Source: Pandoraea apista
Lineage (GTDB): Bacteria; Pseudomonadota; Gammaproteobacteria; Burkholderiales; Burkholderiaceae
Direction of reading: 5' to 3'
Length of the DNA: 64,000 nucleotides
Assembly: GCF_001465595.2 (NCBI RefSeq)
Contig: NZ_CP013481.2
Location: 2,852,001 to 2,916,000, forward strand
Part shown: in pieces, positions 16,748 to 26,020 of the stretch
How positions within the stretch are numbered: position 1 is the stretch's first letter
How the letters are laid out: every line of letters starts with the position of its first letter
Position numbers and translations under genes: made by a program
Notes under the pieces: generated by a model
Database searches by the model: none
Seen by the model: only the letters and a program-made list of their open reading frames with translations
What the model was told of the DNA's origin: nothing

Positions 16748-18286
16748 TTAGTCCGCCGATACGTATTTCCGGAAGTCGCTATCGAGCGACGCCAGTGACC
16801 GGTCGATGGTCTGGCGATGCGTATCGATCCACCTACCGTCGGCATCGAGCTCACGATCGGTACGCGTCAGCATGCGCTGCATCTCGGCGGGTTGCGGCCC
16901 GCCGGACGTCGCACGATGCCTGACGATCGCCACCGGATCGAGCGTTGCACGAAACTGTGCCTCGCTCATCGGAAGTTCGCCGCCGCTGACCTGCATCTCC
17001 GTGAGCGTCTGACGGAAGATGCGCTGTGCTTCGGTATAGGGGAATTGGCTCGGACGAAGGTCGTGTGCCTTCGCGTAGTCGACGATCTCCGACGCAAAGT
17101 GATGCCCCACGCGGAACGGCAGTCCGTACTCGCGCATGAGGACATCGGCGATCTCCTGCGACGCTGTCCAGTCGCTGTCGAGTTCGTCAAGCGCACGCTG
17201 TGGATCGACCACCAACGCGTTCAGCACACGATCCCAACGTTTGAGCAGTGCCGTGGTCTTGTCGATGACCGCCATGTTCTCGTCGATGTGTTTCGCATCG
17301 CTCATGCCGGGTGGAATGTTATGCGCCGTGATCGCGCGGCCCACGCCGAGCGTGACGACCATCGAGGCGGCCGTGCGCGTGTCGTTGAGCAGCCCCGGGT
17401 TGCGCTTCTGCGGCATCGCGCTCGAGACATACGTGTTACCTCCGCCCTCTCGCAGCATGATCCACGGACGCGGCTGTGCATACTGCACCATCACGTCTTG
17501 CACGAAGGCCGAGGTATGCAGCGCAATGCTCGTGGCCAGTGCGCCGATCTCCACGGGCAAATCCGTCGCCGCGATCTGCGCAGCATCGTAGGCGTTATCA
17601 ACCTTGTCGGCAAAGCCCAGAGCATGCGCCATCTTGTCGCGATCGAGCGGCCAGCTCGTGCCGTTGAGTACCGTCGTGCCCATCGGGGACAGATCCACGC
17701 GCGCATACAACTCGTGCAGACGCTGCGCATCGCGTTGAAGTCCCGCTACGTGCCCCAGCAGATAATGGCCGTAGCTGTTCGGTTGCGCAGCCACGCCATT
17801 GGTGTAGTTCGGCACGATGGTCGATTCGTATTGTTGTGCAAGCCGGCGCAGCGTTGCCGTTGTCGTGCGCAGTTGCGCGGCAAGAACGAGCAGCCGGTCG
17901 CGGTACATCGCGGCGCGCACCGTTGCCAGCATGTCCTGACTGGAACGGCCGGCATGCAGCAGTGTCGCCTCGACACCCGCAGCCTTGATCAGCAACGGCT
18001 CGAACGTGATGACCAGATCCGGGCGCGCGCCGCCGGGCTGATCGCCCGCACGCAGCACCGTATCGAGGCCGGTCGCGATGCGCGGCGCGAGCTTCGGGTC
18101 CAACAACCCCTGGCGGGTATTGATCACCAACGACGCCTTGTTGATTTCGCCCAGCCAGAAAAAGGCGTCGCGCCGCGGCACCGCCGCCATTTCGGACTCG
18201 GGTGCGGTCGCAGTTTGCGCTCCTGCGGGCGCGCTCAGCATTGTCATAAGGCACAGTCCTAATCCAGCAATTCGTCCCTTGTGCAC
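16748..18286 (-). CDS. Exported argininosuccinate lyase-like (fumarase/aspartase superfamily) protein
   Basis: 512 residues from a GTG at 18286, chosen because AGGAG lies 7 nt upstream and the product then starts with a clean signal peptide (about 1-24, ending PAGAQ). The rest is an argininosuccinate-lyase-type fold: HAGRSSQD (about 111-118) in place of TGRSRND, and SSAMPQKRNPG (about 288-298) matching the GSSxMPxKxNP signature loop. Where the family has YTHxQxAQP, this protein has YTNGVAAQP, so the catalytic His is Asn. Periplasmic location of such a lyase is unusual. Downstream of the MFS gene but separated by a strong stem-loop. The substrate is probably an N-substituted aspartate or succinyl compound, by family only. 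Confidence 0.8.
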   Translation of the reverse strand: MHKGRIAGLGLCLMTMLSAPAGAQTATAPESEMAAVPRRDAFFWLGEINKASLVINTRQGLLDPKLAPRIATGLDTVLRAGDQPGGARPDLVITFEPLLIKAAGVEATLLHAGRSSQDMLATVRAAMYRDRLLVLAAQLRTTTATLRRLAQQYESTIVPNYTNGVAAQPNSYGHYLLGHVAGLQRDAQRLHELYARVDLSPMGTTVLNGTSWPLDRDKMAHALGFADKVDNAYDAAQIAATDLPVEIGALATSIALHTSAFVQDVMVQYAQPRPWIMLREGGGNTYVSSAMPQKRNPGLLNDTRTAASMVVTLGVGRAITAHNIPPGMSDAKHIDENMAVIDKTTALLKRWDRVLNALVVDPQRALDELDSDWTASQEIADVLMREYGLPFRVGHHFASEIVDYAKAHDLRPSQFPYTEAQRIFRQTLTEMQVSGGELPMSEAQFRATLDPVAIVRHRATSGGPQPAEMQRMLTRTDRELDADGRWIDTHRQTIDRSLASLDSDFRKYVSAD

Positions 18287-18397
18287 TGCATGTCTCCTGT
18301 TCGTCGAGGCGTCCGAAGGGAGATCGGCGCCGGCATTTTCTGCAGGCAGCCACCTTACTCCGGTCGGCGTCATCGCGCCATATGCCGGCATATGCTG

Positions 18398-18437
18398 AGA
18401 CAACAACGCCGGCCTGGAAGGACCGGCGTTGTTGTCT
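18398..18437 (-). terminator. Strong stem-loop between MFS and lyase genes
   Basis: A perfect 15-bp stem (18398-18412 with 18423-18437) and a 10-nt loop. On the minus strand the right arm ends TTGTTGTCT, a modest T-run. It lies 35 bp after the MFS stop and about 110 bp before the lyase start, so it is either a terminator or a partial one that lowers lyase expression. Confidence 0.6.
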
Positions 18438-18472
18438 GGCCTACAGTGCCTGCCGTTGAGCCATCGAGCTCG

Positions 18473-19798
18473 TCAGTCCAGCATCACACGCGACATTTCC
18501 CGGCTCTTGAGTGCCGCCACGAGCGAAATCAGGCTGATGACGATCACGTAACCCGCCGGAGCCAACTTGGAGCCGGTCGCGGCGATCAGCCACGTCGCGA
18601 TGAACTGCGCGAACCCACCGAACACCGACACCCCCACCCCGTAGACGATCGCCAGGCCCGTTGCCCGGATGTGCCGCGGGAACACCTCGGTAATCATCGT
18701 GACAGTCGTGACCGAGATGAACACGGTCGGGATCGTCAGCACGGCGGCCACCACCAGCAAACGCCCGGTGTCGGGTGCCGCCGTGAGCCATGCAAATGCA
18801 GGCACGATCGATACGAGCAGGATCACGCGTGCGATCGTTACCACGGGCTTGCGCCCCCAGCGGTCACTCGCGATTCCGGCCACTGCCGCCAGCCCCATCT
18901 GCAATCCGCCCGCCACGAACGACGCCCACAGCCCGCTCGACAGCGACAGCTTGAGCACCCCCACGCCGTAGTTGGTCAGGTAGTGCAGCGAGATGTAGTT
19001 CGACGAGGTCGCGCCAGCCGTCATGAGAATACCCAGCACCAGCGCGCGGCGATGCTCTCCCAGCACCTGTGCCACCGGACTGCGCGCGCCGCGTCTGGAC
19101 GGCTCGACGTCGTGCGTTTCGTCCAGATGCTTGCGGATGTACGTGCCAAGCGGAATCAGCGCCAGGCCGATCAGGAACGGCACGCGCCAGCCCCACGCAA
19201 GCAACTGATCGTGTGAAAGCGAGGCGGTCAGCACCAGGCCCACGAGTGAGCCAAGCAGCGTCGAAAACGCCTGACTGAACAACTGCCAGCTCGCGAACAG
19301 GCCGCGGTTATTGGCATTGGCGTATTCGAGGAGCATCGACGTCGACGCCCCCACTTCTCCACCCACCGCGAACCCCTGCACCAGACGGCCGACAATCAGC
19401 AGCAGCGGTGCGGCCATGCCGATCTGCGCATATGTCGGCACCACGACGAACACGGCCGAGCCTGCGGCCATCAGCCACAACGTCAGCGTCATGGCGGCCT
19501 TGCGGCCACAGCGGTCGGCATAACTGCCGATCACGATACCGCCCAGCGGACGCACCACGAAGCCCACACCGAATGTCGCCAGCGACAGCAGCAACTGCGT
19601 GAACGGTGAAGCCGCCGGGAAGAACAGTTTGCCCAGCACGGTCGCGAAGTACGTGTAGATCGCGAAATCGAAGAATTCCAGTCCGTTGCCGACGGTGATC
19701 GCTACGATCTTCTTCGTGAGCGATGCCGGGCGCGCGCTCGCGGTGCCCGGCGTGGCCTGTGCGGCCTGAGCTGCCGTGGTGTCGGTGCGCGTCGTCAT
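18473..19798 (-). CDS. MFS transporter, metabolite:H+ symporter (MHS) type
   Basis: 441 residues, about 12 membrane helices. GNGLEFFDFAIYTYFA in helix 1 and a GSYADRCGRK loop 2-3 motif are typical of the MHS group (KgtP, ShiA, ProP relatives). Its ATG overlaps the stop of the M20 amidohydrolase gene by 4 bp, so the two are coupled. It probably imports the substrate of the hydrolase or an acid derived from it. Confidence 0.87.
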   Translation of the reverse strand: MTTRTDTTAAQAAQATPGTASARPASLTKKIVAITVGNGLEFFDFAIYTYFATVLGKLFFPAASPFTQLLLSLATFGVGFVVRPLGGIVIGSYADRCGRKAAMTLTLWLMAAGSAVFVVVPTYAQIGMAAPLLLIVGRLVQGFAVGGEVGASTSMLLEYANANNRGLFASWQLFSQAFSTLLGSLVGLVLTASLSHDQLLAWGWRVPFLIGLALIPLGTYIRKHLDETHDVEPSRRGARSPVAQVLGEHRRALVLGILMTAGATSSNYISLHYLTNYGVGVLKLSLSSGLWASFVAGGLQMGLAAVAGIASDRWGRKPVVTIARVILLVSIVPAFAWLTAAPDTGRLLVVAAVLTIPTVFISVTTVTMITEVFPRHIRATGLAIVYGVGVSVFGGFAQFIATWLIAATGSKLAPAGYVIVISLISLVAALKSREMSRVMLD

Positions 19799-21018
19799 GC
19801 GTTGTGCTCCGGGGTCAGGAAACGCTCGACCAGACGTGTCCAGTACGTCGCGCCGATCGGCAGCAACGCGTCGTTGAAATCGTAGTGCGGGTTGTGCACC
19901 ATGCAGCCGCCTGCGCCTTCTCCATTACCGATAATCAGGTAGCTGCCTGCGCACTTCTCCAGCATGAACGAAAAGTCTTCGCTGCCGGTGAGCGGCTCGA
20001 AGTCCTCCATCAAACCTTGCGGGCCCAGCCAGTCCAGCGCCACCTGACGCGCGAATTCAGTCATGTCGGCGTCGTTGATCAGCGCCGGATAGCGCCAGCG
20101 ATAGTCGATTTCGGCCCGGGCACCGAACACGGTGGCTTGCGCGTTCACCAACTCGATGATGCGATCTCGCAACTGCTCGCGCACTTTCGGTGTGTGCGCG
20201 CGCACGGACAGGCGAAGTTCGACGCTGTCCGGAATCACGTTGGGCGCATCGCCGCCGTGAATCGCGCCGACGGTGACCACCGCCATACGGCGCGGATCAA
20301 CGTTGCGCGACACGATCGATTGCAGCGCCACCACGATGTGCGATGCCGCCAGCACCGGATCGACGCTGTCGTTCGGCATCGAACCGTGTCCGCCACGGCC
20401 GTGTACCCGAATAATCACGGTGTCCGACGATGCCATCGCGGGACCGGGGCGGAACCCGATCTTGCCGACCGGGAAGCCGGGCATGTTGTGATATGCGAAC
20501 ACGGCGTCGCACGGGAAGCGCTCGAATAGACCGTCTTCGATCATCTTCTTCGCGCCGGCCAGCCCTTCCTCGGCCGGCTGGAAAATCAGATGCAGGGTGC
20601 CGTCGAAGTTGCGCGTCTTCGCCAGATGGCGGGCCGCCGCCAGCAATGTGGCGGTGTGGCCGTCATGGCCACAGGCGTGCATCTTGCCCGCATGCTGGCT
20701 CGCGTAGGCTTTACCGGTGGCCTCCTGAATCGGCAGTGCGTCCATGTCGGCGCGAATGCCTACGCTGCGCGGGTTGTCGCCCACCTTGAGGGTGCCGACC
20801 AGACCGGTGCCCCCAATGCCGCGCGTAACGGTGTAGCCCCATTCCGTGAGCTTGCCGGCCACCAGGTCGCTCGTCTGGAATTCTTCGTAAGCCAGTTCCG
20901 GATACGCGTGAATCTGATGACGGAGCGCGCGCATGCTGGCGTCGTGTTCGAGAATGTCGGCCGGAATGTCGGCCTCGATCACCGCCGGAAAGGCGTACTC
21001 AGTGATGTCGTGGGGCAT
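19795..21018 (-). CDS. M20D-family amidohydrolase (hippurate hydrolase-like)
   Basis: 407 residues. Metal ligands are visible in MHACGHDGHT (about 107-116), QPAEEG and the C-terminal TGSEDFSFML; the dimerisation domain has a GRGGHGSMP motif. Such enzymes remove acyl groups from N-acyl amino acids. No signal peptide, so cytoplasmic. Upstream of and overlapped with the MFS transporter; 66 bp after the porin gene. The operon suggests uptake and hydrolysis of an N-acyl or amide compound. Confidence 0.87.
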   Translation of the reverse strand: MPHDITEYAFPAVIEADIPADILEHDASMRALRHQIHAYPELAYEEFQTSDLVAGKLTEWGYTVTRGIGGTGLVGTLKVGDNPRSVGIRADMDALPIQEATGKAYASQHAGKMHACGHDGHTATLLAAARHLAKTRNFDGTLHLIFQPAEEGLAGAKKMIEDGLFERFPCDAVFAYHNMPGFPVGKIGFRPGPAMASSDTVIIRVHGRGGHGSMPNDSVDPVLAASHIVVALQSIVSRNVDPRRMAVVTVGAIHGGDAPNVIPDSVELRLSVRAHTPKVREQLRDRIIELVNAQATVFGARAEIDYRWRYPALINDADMTEFARQVALDWLGPQGLMEDFEPLTGSEDFSFMLEKCAGSYLIIGNGEGAGGCMVHNPHYDFNDALLPIGATYWTRLVERFLTPEHNA

Positions 21019-21031
21019 CGTGTCTCCAATT

Positions 21032-21071
21032 CAAAAATGACAAAAAGGCGAACGCGCGATGCGCTCGCCTT
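21032..21071 (-). terminator. Rho-independent terminator after the porin gene
   Basis: AAGGCGA (21045-21051) pairs with TCGCCTT (21065-21071), with an inner GCGC/GCGC stem. On the minus strand the stem is followed by TTTTTGTCATTTTTG. It sits just after the porin stop and may lower read-through into the amidohydrolase gene. Confidence 0.72.
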
Positions 21072-21084
21072 GAACAGCACAAAA

Positions 21085-22170
21085 TCAGAAGCGGTGCGTC
21101 ACGCCCAACGCCGTCACGAATACGTCGCGCCCAGCGCTGGTTTGCGCGTTATCGAGCGTGAGCGCCGACGCTCCGCCGTTGTCGATCCAGGCCATGCGCG
21201 CGTAAAGCGCCGTGCGCTTGGACAACTGGTAGTCGTAGCCGCCCAACGCGCCGAACGCCTGGTTGCCGCCGCCAGCCACAAGGCGCTCGACGACCGACAG
21301 CTTGAACACGTGAGGACCGACGGGAACGGTCGCGCCGACCAGATACGTGGTGGCAATACGCCCCGTCACGATGCTGGGCACGATGCGGTTGTACGCTAGC
21401 GACAGCGTGGTGCTGCCGATCCTGTACGACAGGCCCGCGCCATAGTGGTCGGTGGCCTGAGACAAGTCGCTGCGCACCACGTTGTACGACAGGCCGGCAT
21501 ACAGGCGTTGGCCCTCGTATTGCGCGAGGTAGCCGGTGTAATGCGCCGGCGCACCGCTGGCGCTCGCCGTGCTAAAGCCGTACAACACCTGCCCGGAGAA
21601 ACCGTTCATGTCCGGCGTGGTGTAGCTCACGGCGTTGGCCACGCGCGAGTCGATCCCCGCAGCGTTACCGCCCAGATCCGATGTGGCATAGGCCACATTG
21701 GCCATCAACGACAGCTTGGTCAGGGCGTACGGATCGACCTGCGACGAAAGCGGGAAGATCGTTGGGAACTGACGGCCGAGTTTGAGCATGCCGTAGCGAT
21801 GCGAACTCAGCCACACGTTGGCTTCCCGATTGAAGATCGTGTTGGTCGACTGGAGCGTGCCATTGTTGGCGTTGAAGCCCGATTCCAGCCGGAACCCGGA
21901 CGTTAGCCCCCCACCCAGATCCTCCGTACCTGTCAGGCCAAAACGCGAGGTCGAACCCGCACCGCTGCCCACCTGTGTCGAACTGCCCTTGCCCCCCGAG
22001 TCGTAGCTGACATAGTTGTCGACGGCGCCATACAGTTGCACGTCGGCCTGTGCGGCATTGCAGCCCACGGTCAGTAACGCGCCGGCGGCAAGGCTGGTCA
22101 GGGTGATGCGTACGGGCTGCAAGGGGCGAAGATGGGCGCCTGTGCGAACGCAGATGGGGGTGTGGCTCAT
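21085..22170 (-). CDS. General bacterial porin (Gram-negative trimeric type)
   Basis: 361 residues. An unusually long leader (about 1-43, hydrophobic core about 23-38, ending AAQA) precedes DVQLYGAVDNYVSYDSGG, the standard betaproteobacterial porin start. SRFGLTGTEDLGGGLTSGF and the terminal THRF with a final Phe confirm the family. Outer-membrane entry route, probably for the substrate of the amidohydrolase/MFS genes that follow. Confidence 0.9.
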   Translation of the reverse strand: MSHTPICVRTGAHLRPLQPVRITLTSLAAGALLTVGCNAAQADVQLYGAVDNYVSYDSGGKGSSTQVGSGAGSTSRFGLTGTEDLGGGLTSGFRLESGFNANNGTLQSTNTIFNREANVWLSSHRYGMLKLGRQFPTIFPLSSQVDPYALTKLSLMANVAYATSDLGGNAAGIDSRVANAVSYTTPDMNGFSGQVLYGFSTASASGAPAHYTGYLAQYEGQRLYAGLSYNVVRSDLSQATDHYGAGLSYRIGSTTLSLAYNRIVPSIVTGRIATTYLVGATVPVGPHVFKLSVVERLVAGGGNQAFGALGGYDYQLSKRTALYARMAWIDNGGASALTLDNAQTSAGRDVFVTALGVTHRF

Positions 22171-22302
22171 TTGACTCCTGTGCGTATGCCTTGTTGACCG
22201 TCGGGGCGGCCTTGTTTATGAAACGCTTGTGTACGGCTTATGAAATTTCGACGCATGGTAGCCACGTCGATTTTCAGCGGATAGGCAACGCCAAATTTTC
22301 GT

Positions 22303-22319
22303 GTCAACCTTAGGTTGAC
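22303..22319. promoter_or_regulatory. 17-bp palindrome, probable LysR operator
   Basis: GTCAACCTTAGGTTGAC is an exact palindrome around its central T and contains TCAAC-N5-GTTGA, a T-N11-A LysR box. It lies between the porin gene (reading left) and the divergent LysR gene (reading right), where the activator would be expected to bind. Confidence 0.7.
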
Positions 22320-22425
22320 GCCCGTGCCAGCCCGGTCGATGATTCAATGTCGTGCGCCGGGTGCTTTCCATCCCGCCGCCCCACTTTGAACGCCCTCGAA
22401 CGCCCCCTTTCTCTGCCTCTGAACC

Positions 22426-23388
22426 ATGTCGTCCGATCTGAAGCTCCATCAACTCGAATGTCTCGTCGCCGTGGCCGATCATGGCAGCGTGCGCGCCGCT
22501 GCGGGCCGGCTCGGCCGGTCACCCACCGCAGTCAGCAAGGCGTTGCGGGAACTGGAGCAATCGATGGATGTGGTGCTGATGGAGCGTCGGGCAGACGGTG
22601 TGGGACTCACACCTTCCGGCACCTCCCTGCTCTCTCACGCCCGGCTGATCCTCGGACAACTGCGACGGGCAAGCGAAGATGTAGCGCAAGCGGCCGCCAA
22701 GCGCGGCGGCACGATCCGCATGTCTGTCACCCCATGGTTGATGCATGGGGTGATTCCGGCTGTCGTACGAGCCTTTCGGGAGCAACGGCCGGACGTGCAG
22801 TTGGATATCGCCGAGCATCTGGGCGGCGACTACCCCGCCGTACGTAACGGGCATCTGGACTTCGCGTTCGGCCCCAGCCCTGACGTGGGGCAGGAGCGCG
22901 CACTGGAGATCCGGCCGATCTACACCTATTCGTTCGCGGTGGTCTGTCGCCCGGGACATCCGGCGGCGGGCGCTCGCACGATCGCCGATCTGCGCGGTTA
23001 TGACTGGCTGCTAAGCCGCTCGATGGAACGCACGGCGCAAGCCATTCGGGCATTGCTGGAAGACCAGCACGACGAGGCCGCGCAGCGTTGTCACTTCGCC
23101 CGGTCTGTGAATGCTGCCCTGGCGATCGTGCGTTCGACGGATATGCTGACGGCGGTGCCCTGGCCGTTGATCGAGACCCCGGACATGCGTGACCGCTTCG
23201 TCGCGCTCGATTTCGATGCGATCACCGACGAAAGCACGACCTGCCTGATCACTCGCCGGTATGAGCCGCTGCAAGGCGCGGCGCTGGCGTTTCTGGAGAC
23301 GTTCTGGCGCGTTGCCCGGGAACTGGCGTCCTCCTCGGACGGCCCGACCCGTCGTATCTTCAGCATGGTGGAACCGGCTTATCGCTGA
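22426..23388 (+). CDS. LysR-family transcriptional regulator, divergent to the porin operon
   Basis: 320 residues. Helix-turn-helix at about 18-40 with SVRAAAGRLGRSPTAVSKAL, then a standard substrate-binding domain. Transcribed away from the porin/M20/MFS genes across a 255-bp region with a perfect LysR-type palindrome, so it probably controls that operon and itself. The effector is unknown. Confidence 0.88.
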   Translation: MSSDLKLHQLECLVAVADHGSVRAAAGRLGRSPTAVSKALRELEQSMDVVLMERRADGVGLTPSGTSLLSHARLILGQLRRASEDVAQAAAKRGGTIRMSVTPWLMHGVIPAVVRAFREQRPDVQLDIAEHLGGDYPAVRNGHLDFAFGPSPDVGQERALEIRPIYTYSFAVVCRPGHPAAGARTIADLRGYDWLLSRSMERTAQAIRALLEDQHDEAAQRCHFARSVNAALAIVRSTDMLTAVPWPLIETPDMRDRFVALDFDAITDESTTCLITRRYEPLQGAALAFLETFWRVARELASSSDGPTRRIFSMVEPAYR

Positions 23389-23564
23389 TCGTCAGTCCGG
23401 CGAGCCGGCATCTAGCGCGTGGCGCGGCCGCGCCTGTGCACGAGCGTCTGACATCGATCCACGTCAAATTCGCGCCGCAGACCATGGTGAACATGAGCGC
23501 GAACCGAAGGCCGCCTGAATATGCGAAACCTATAAGCCCCTGCGGCCTGTGAATAGCCTTCAGG

Positions 23565-24038
23565 CTATCCACAGTGGCGTTTCGACGGGATAGAGACGAT
23601 GTCCATATGTCCGAACCCTCGGCTGTAATCCAGCACCTTGATGGCCCACGACTCCAGCTTTACAACGGTCGTTCTGCTCGATCCATGCTCCGGAACCCGT
23701 GTCCACGCGTTGGGGAAGCGCGCGTCGAGCAAGCGGATTGCCAGCGACCGCTCGGCGGATTCGTCCGGCAGGATTTCCGCGAACGCATGCCCCGACAGGG
23801 CCTTGATTTCCGGCCATTCCGTGTAATGCTTGAACAGGCAGAAGGACACCTGAGCGTTGCGTTCGATATTCGCAATCTTGCGGCTATCGCGTCCGGTGGC
23901 GAAATAGATGTCGAGTCCATGATGAACAAAGCAAACGACATCCGACTGCGTGTTCCCGTCTGCCATCAGCGTGGCGAGCGATAGTTCTCTGCAACTGCCG
24001 AGAATGTCGAGCGTGACGGCTTCCAGCGTTGTGTTCAT
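23565..24038 (-). CDS. Pyridoxamine 5'-phosphate oxidase-like flavin-binding protein
   Basis: 157 residues, ATG with AGGAGGT upstream. Split-barrel fold of the PNPOx group: LSLATLMADGNTQSDVVCFV, IYFATGRDSRKIANIERNAQVSF. It probably binds FMN or F420-like flavin; substrate unknown. It follows the BON-domain gene by about 60 bp on the same strand and belongs to the low-oxygen stress island. Confidence 0.8.
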   Translation of the reverse strand: MNTTLEAVTLDILGSCRELSLATLMADGNTQSDVVCFVHHGLDIYFATGRDSRKIANIERNAQVSFCLFKHYTEWPEIKALSGHAFAEILPDESAERSLAIRLLDARFPNAWTRVPEHGSSRTTVVKLESWAIKVLDYSRGFGHMDIVSIPSKRHCG

Positions 24039-24097
24039 CGTGACCTCCTGGTTTTCGCTTCAGTCCGTCGCTCGTAAGCGGCCAATGCCCGACGCGC

Positions 24098-24751
24098 TCA
24101 CTCGACCGTTATCTGGTCCACCACCGCAGATACGCCGTGCGTGGTCATGGCCGCGCCCCTGACGGCTTCTTTTTCGGCCAGCGAATGGACTTTGCCGGTC
24201 AGAAGCACTTCGCCATTGCCCAACAGGGAAATCTCGATGTGGTGGGCTTCACGCATCGCCTGACGCGAAAGCGCTGCGGCAATTTGCCCAACGACTTCTG
24301 AGCGACGAGGACTGTCCTGAACCTTGATGTCGTTGATCACCCCCCTCACCCCACGCAACGTGCGAACCGAGTTTTCGGCGAGCACTCGCTGTGCATAGGA
24401 TTCGACGTTGCCCTCGATCGTGACCCAGCCGTTTTCCACCTTGACGTGCATACCGTCAGCCGGCAGCCCCGCGTGCCAGCGCAGCATGGCGAGCGCAGCT
24501 CTCGCGATATCGGTGTCTGTCTGTCGGTCCTTCAATGCCGGGAGAACCTCCAGCGAAACAACGATTGCACGTGCGCCGGCAACACGCGCCGCGACGCGCT
24601 CCGCCTCGCACTTTTCTAGAAAGCTCGTCACGTCGCCAGATAGGGTGACGATGCCGTCACGCACTTCCACGCCAATCTCATTGGCGTGAATGTTGGCGTC
24701 GCGCGCGAGTTCGTCCATGACGTCGCGCTGTAGTTGAGCGTCTGTCTTCAT
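24098..24751 (-). CDS. Triple BON-domain protein
   Basis: 217 residues from the ATG at 24751 with CGGAGA upstream. Three BON modules are visible, each built around a VxVxxGxVTLxGxV pattern: about 29-45 (VEVRDGIVTLSGDV), 105-120 (VKVENGWVTIEGNV) and 175-190 (EISLLGNGEVLLTGKV). No signal peptide, unlike OsmY. BON domains bind phospholipid or membranes. An FNR-like box lies about 120 bp upstream. Confidence 0.85.
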   Translation of the reverse strand: MKTDAQLQRDVMDELARDANIHANEIGVEVRDGIVTLSGDVTSFLEKCEAERVAARVAGARAIVVSLEVLPALKDRQTDTDIARAALAMLRWHAGLPADGMHVKVENGWVTIEGNVESYAQRVLAENSVRTLRGVRGVINDIKVQDSPRRSEVVGQIAAALSRQAMREAHHIEISLLGNGEVLLTGKVHSLAEKEAVRGAAMTTHGVSAVVDQITVE

Positions 24752-24873
24752 AGGGTGTCTCCGAGTCGTGGTGTTCATGCGCGCGATATGGCGTGGCGGC
24801 GACATCCGCACCGCGATTCATGCCTTCACATTAGCGCGAAGCGCAGCGTATTCCAGCGCTCTCTTGCTGCCGT

Positions 24874-24887
24874 TTGATCAACGTCAA
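24874..24887. promoter_or_regulatory. FNR-like box between BON and Usp genes
   Basis: TTGATCAACGTCAA matches TTGAT-N4-ATCAA with one mismatch. It lies between the divergent BON gene (ATG at 24751) and Usp gene (ATG at 25122) in a 370-bp region with no other gene. Confidence 0.55.
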
Positions 24888-25121
24888 CTCGCCCTTGCAA
24901 CGCGTCTATGGCGAGACGCCCCCCCTGAGCCAGACGACTATCGAACGCGCCTTCGGATGGCTCGGCGTCAGTCGCCGCCCCGTCAGGACATTGATTCGCA
25001 TCAACTGCACGCCATGAACTCGCCCGCCTGTGACCCAAAGCTCACGTATAAACAAAGCACGCCTGCACAGCTACTGCGGTCGTGGGCGAACGATAACGTG
25101 CCTTGTGCAAGGAGAAAGACG

Positions 25122-25949
25122 ATGAGCCTGCGGAGAATTTGTGTCCATGTGGACGATACTGCGACGAGTGCCGCGCGTTTGCGATTCAGTGGACTGCTCG
25201 CCCGTCAACACGACGCCAGCCTCGCTGGCATCTATCTGCCTCATCGGCCGGGTGCCGTGCATTCCGGACAACCCGAATCGTCCGGGACTCGCTATCAGAC
25301 GGAGGGGCACTCTCAGGCCGCCCGGCAATCGGCGGAGCATCTATTCAAGGAGGTTTGCGCCGAACACGATATCAGCGGCGACTGGCACTCTCCGTTCGGC
25401 GCTCCGACCACCATTTTGTCGAATTTCTCGAAAGGCACAGACCTTTGCATCGTCGGCCAGCCCGATGCTCCGGGGGGCGTCGCGGCGCTAGGCGTTGATG
25501 GGCTCGGGGACATCATTGTCTCGGCTGGCACGCCGATACTGGGCCTGCCTCACAACGTGACGTTTCCCCGCGAGATTCGACGCATCGTGGTCGCCTGGAA
25601 CGGCTCGCGAGAGGCGCGTCGCGCCATCGGCGACGCGTGGCAACTGCTGGGTCGAGCCCAGGATATTTTCGTCGTGGGCATCAACCGTTCGCCCGCTGGC
25701 GACGACCCATCGCTTGCCGACATCGTGCGCCTGATGGAAGCACACGGGTTGCGCGCGAAGGCCGTCTCGGTGAGGCAAGATACCGAAGCAAGCGATGGCG
25801 TTCAGTTGCTCGCCACCGTCGAGGCGCACGAGGCCGACTTGTTGGTCATGGGCGCCTATGGTCACGGGCCGACGCGCGAGCGGGTATTCGGTGGGGCAAC
25901 GCGTACGGTACTCAAACATATGTCGACCCCCGTGCTGTTTTCCCACTAA
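25122..25949 (+). CDS. Tandem-domain universal stress protein
   Basis: 275 residues from the ATG at 25122 (GGAGAAAGACG upstream); the longer frame to 24768 is not coding. Two UspA domains: residues 1-140 (degenerate) and about 150-275, the latter with VVAWNGSREARRAI and the ATP-binding loop GAYGHGPTRERVFGGATRT (GxxGxx-GG-T). Divergent from the BON gene across an FNR-like box. Confidence 0.9.
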   Translation: MSLRRICVHVDDTATSAARLRFSGLLARQHDASLAGIYLPHRPGAVHSGQPESSGTRYQTEGHSQAARQSAEHLFKEVCAEHDISGDWHSPFGAPTTILSNFSKGTDLCIVGQPDAPGGVAALGVDGLGDIIVSAGTPILGLPHNVTFPREIRRIVVAWNGSREARRAIGDAWQLLGRAQDIFVVGINRSPAGDDPSLADIVRLMEAHGLRAKAVSVRQDTEASDGVQLLATVEAHEADLLVMGAYGHGPTRERVFGGATRTVLKHMSTPVLFSH

Positions 25950-26020
25950 GTGCCGACTCGCACGTTCTGCCTCGCCTGATCCAACTCGCACTGCGGCCGC
26001 TAAGGGGCCGCAGTGCTTCT

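Noticed and set aside
16817..18262. 481-codon plus-strand frame
   Set aside because: Antisense to the exported lyase gene; Arg/His-rich composition typical of a shadow.
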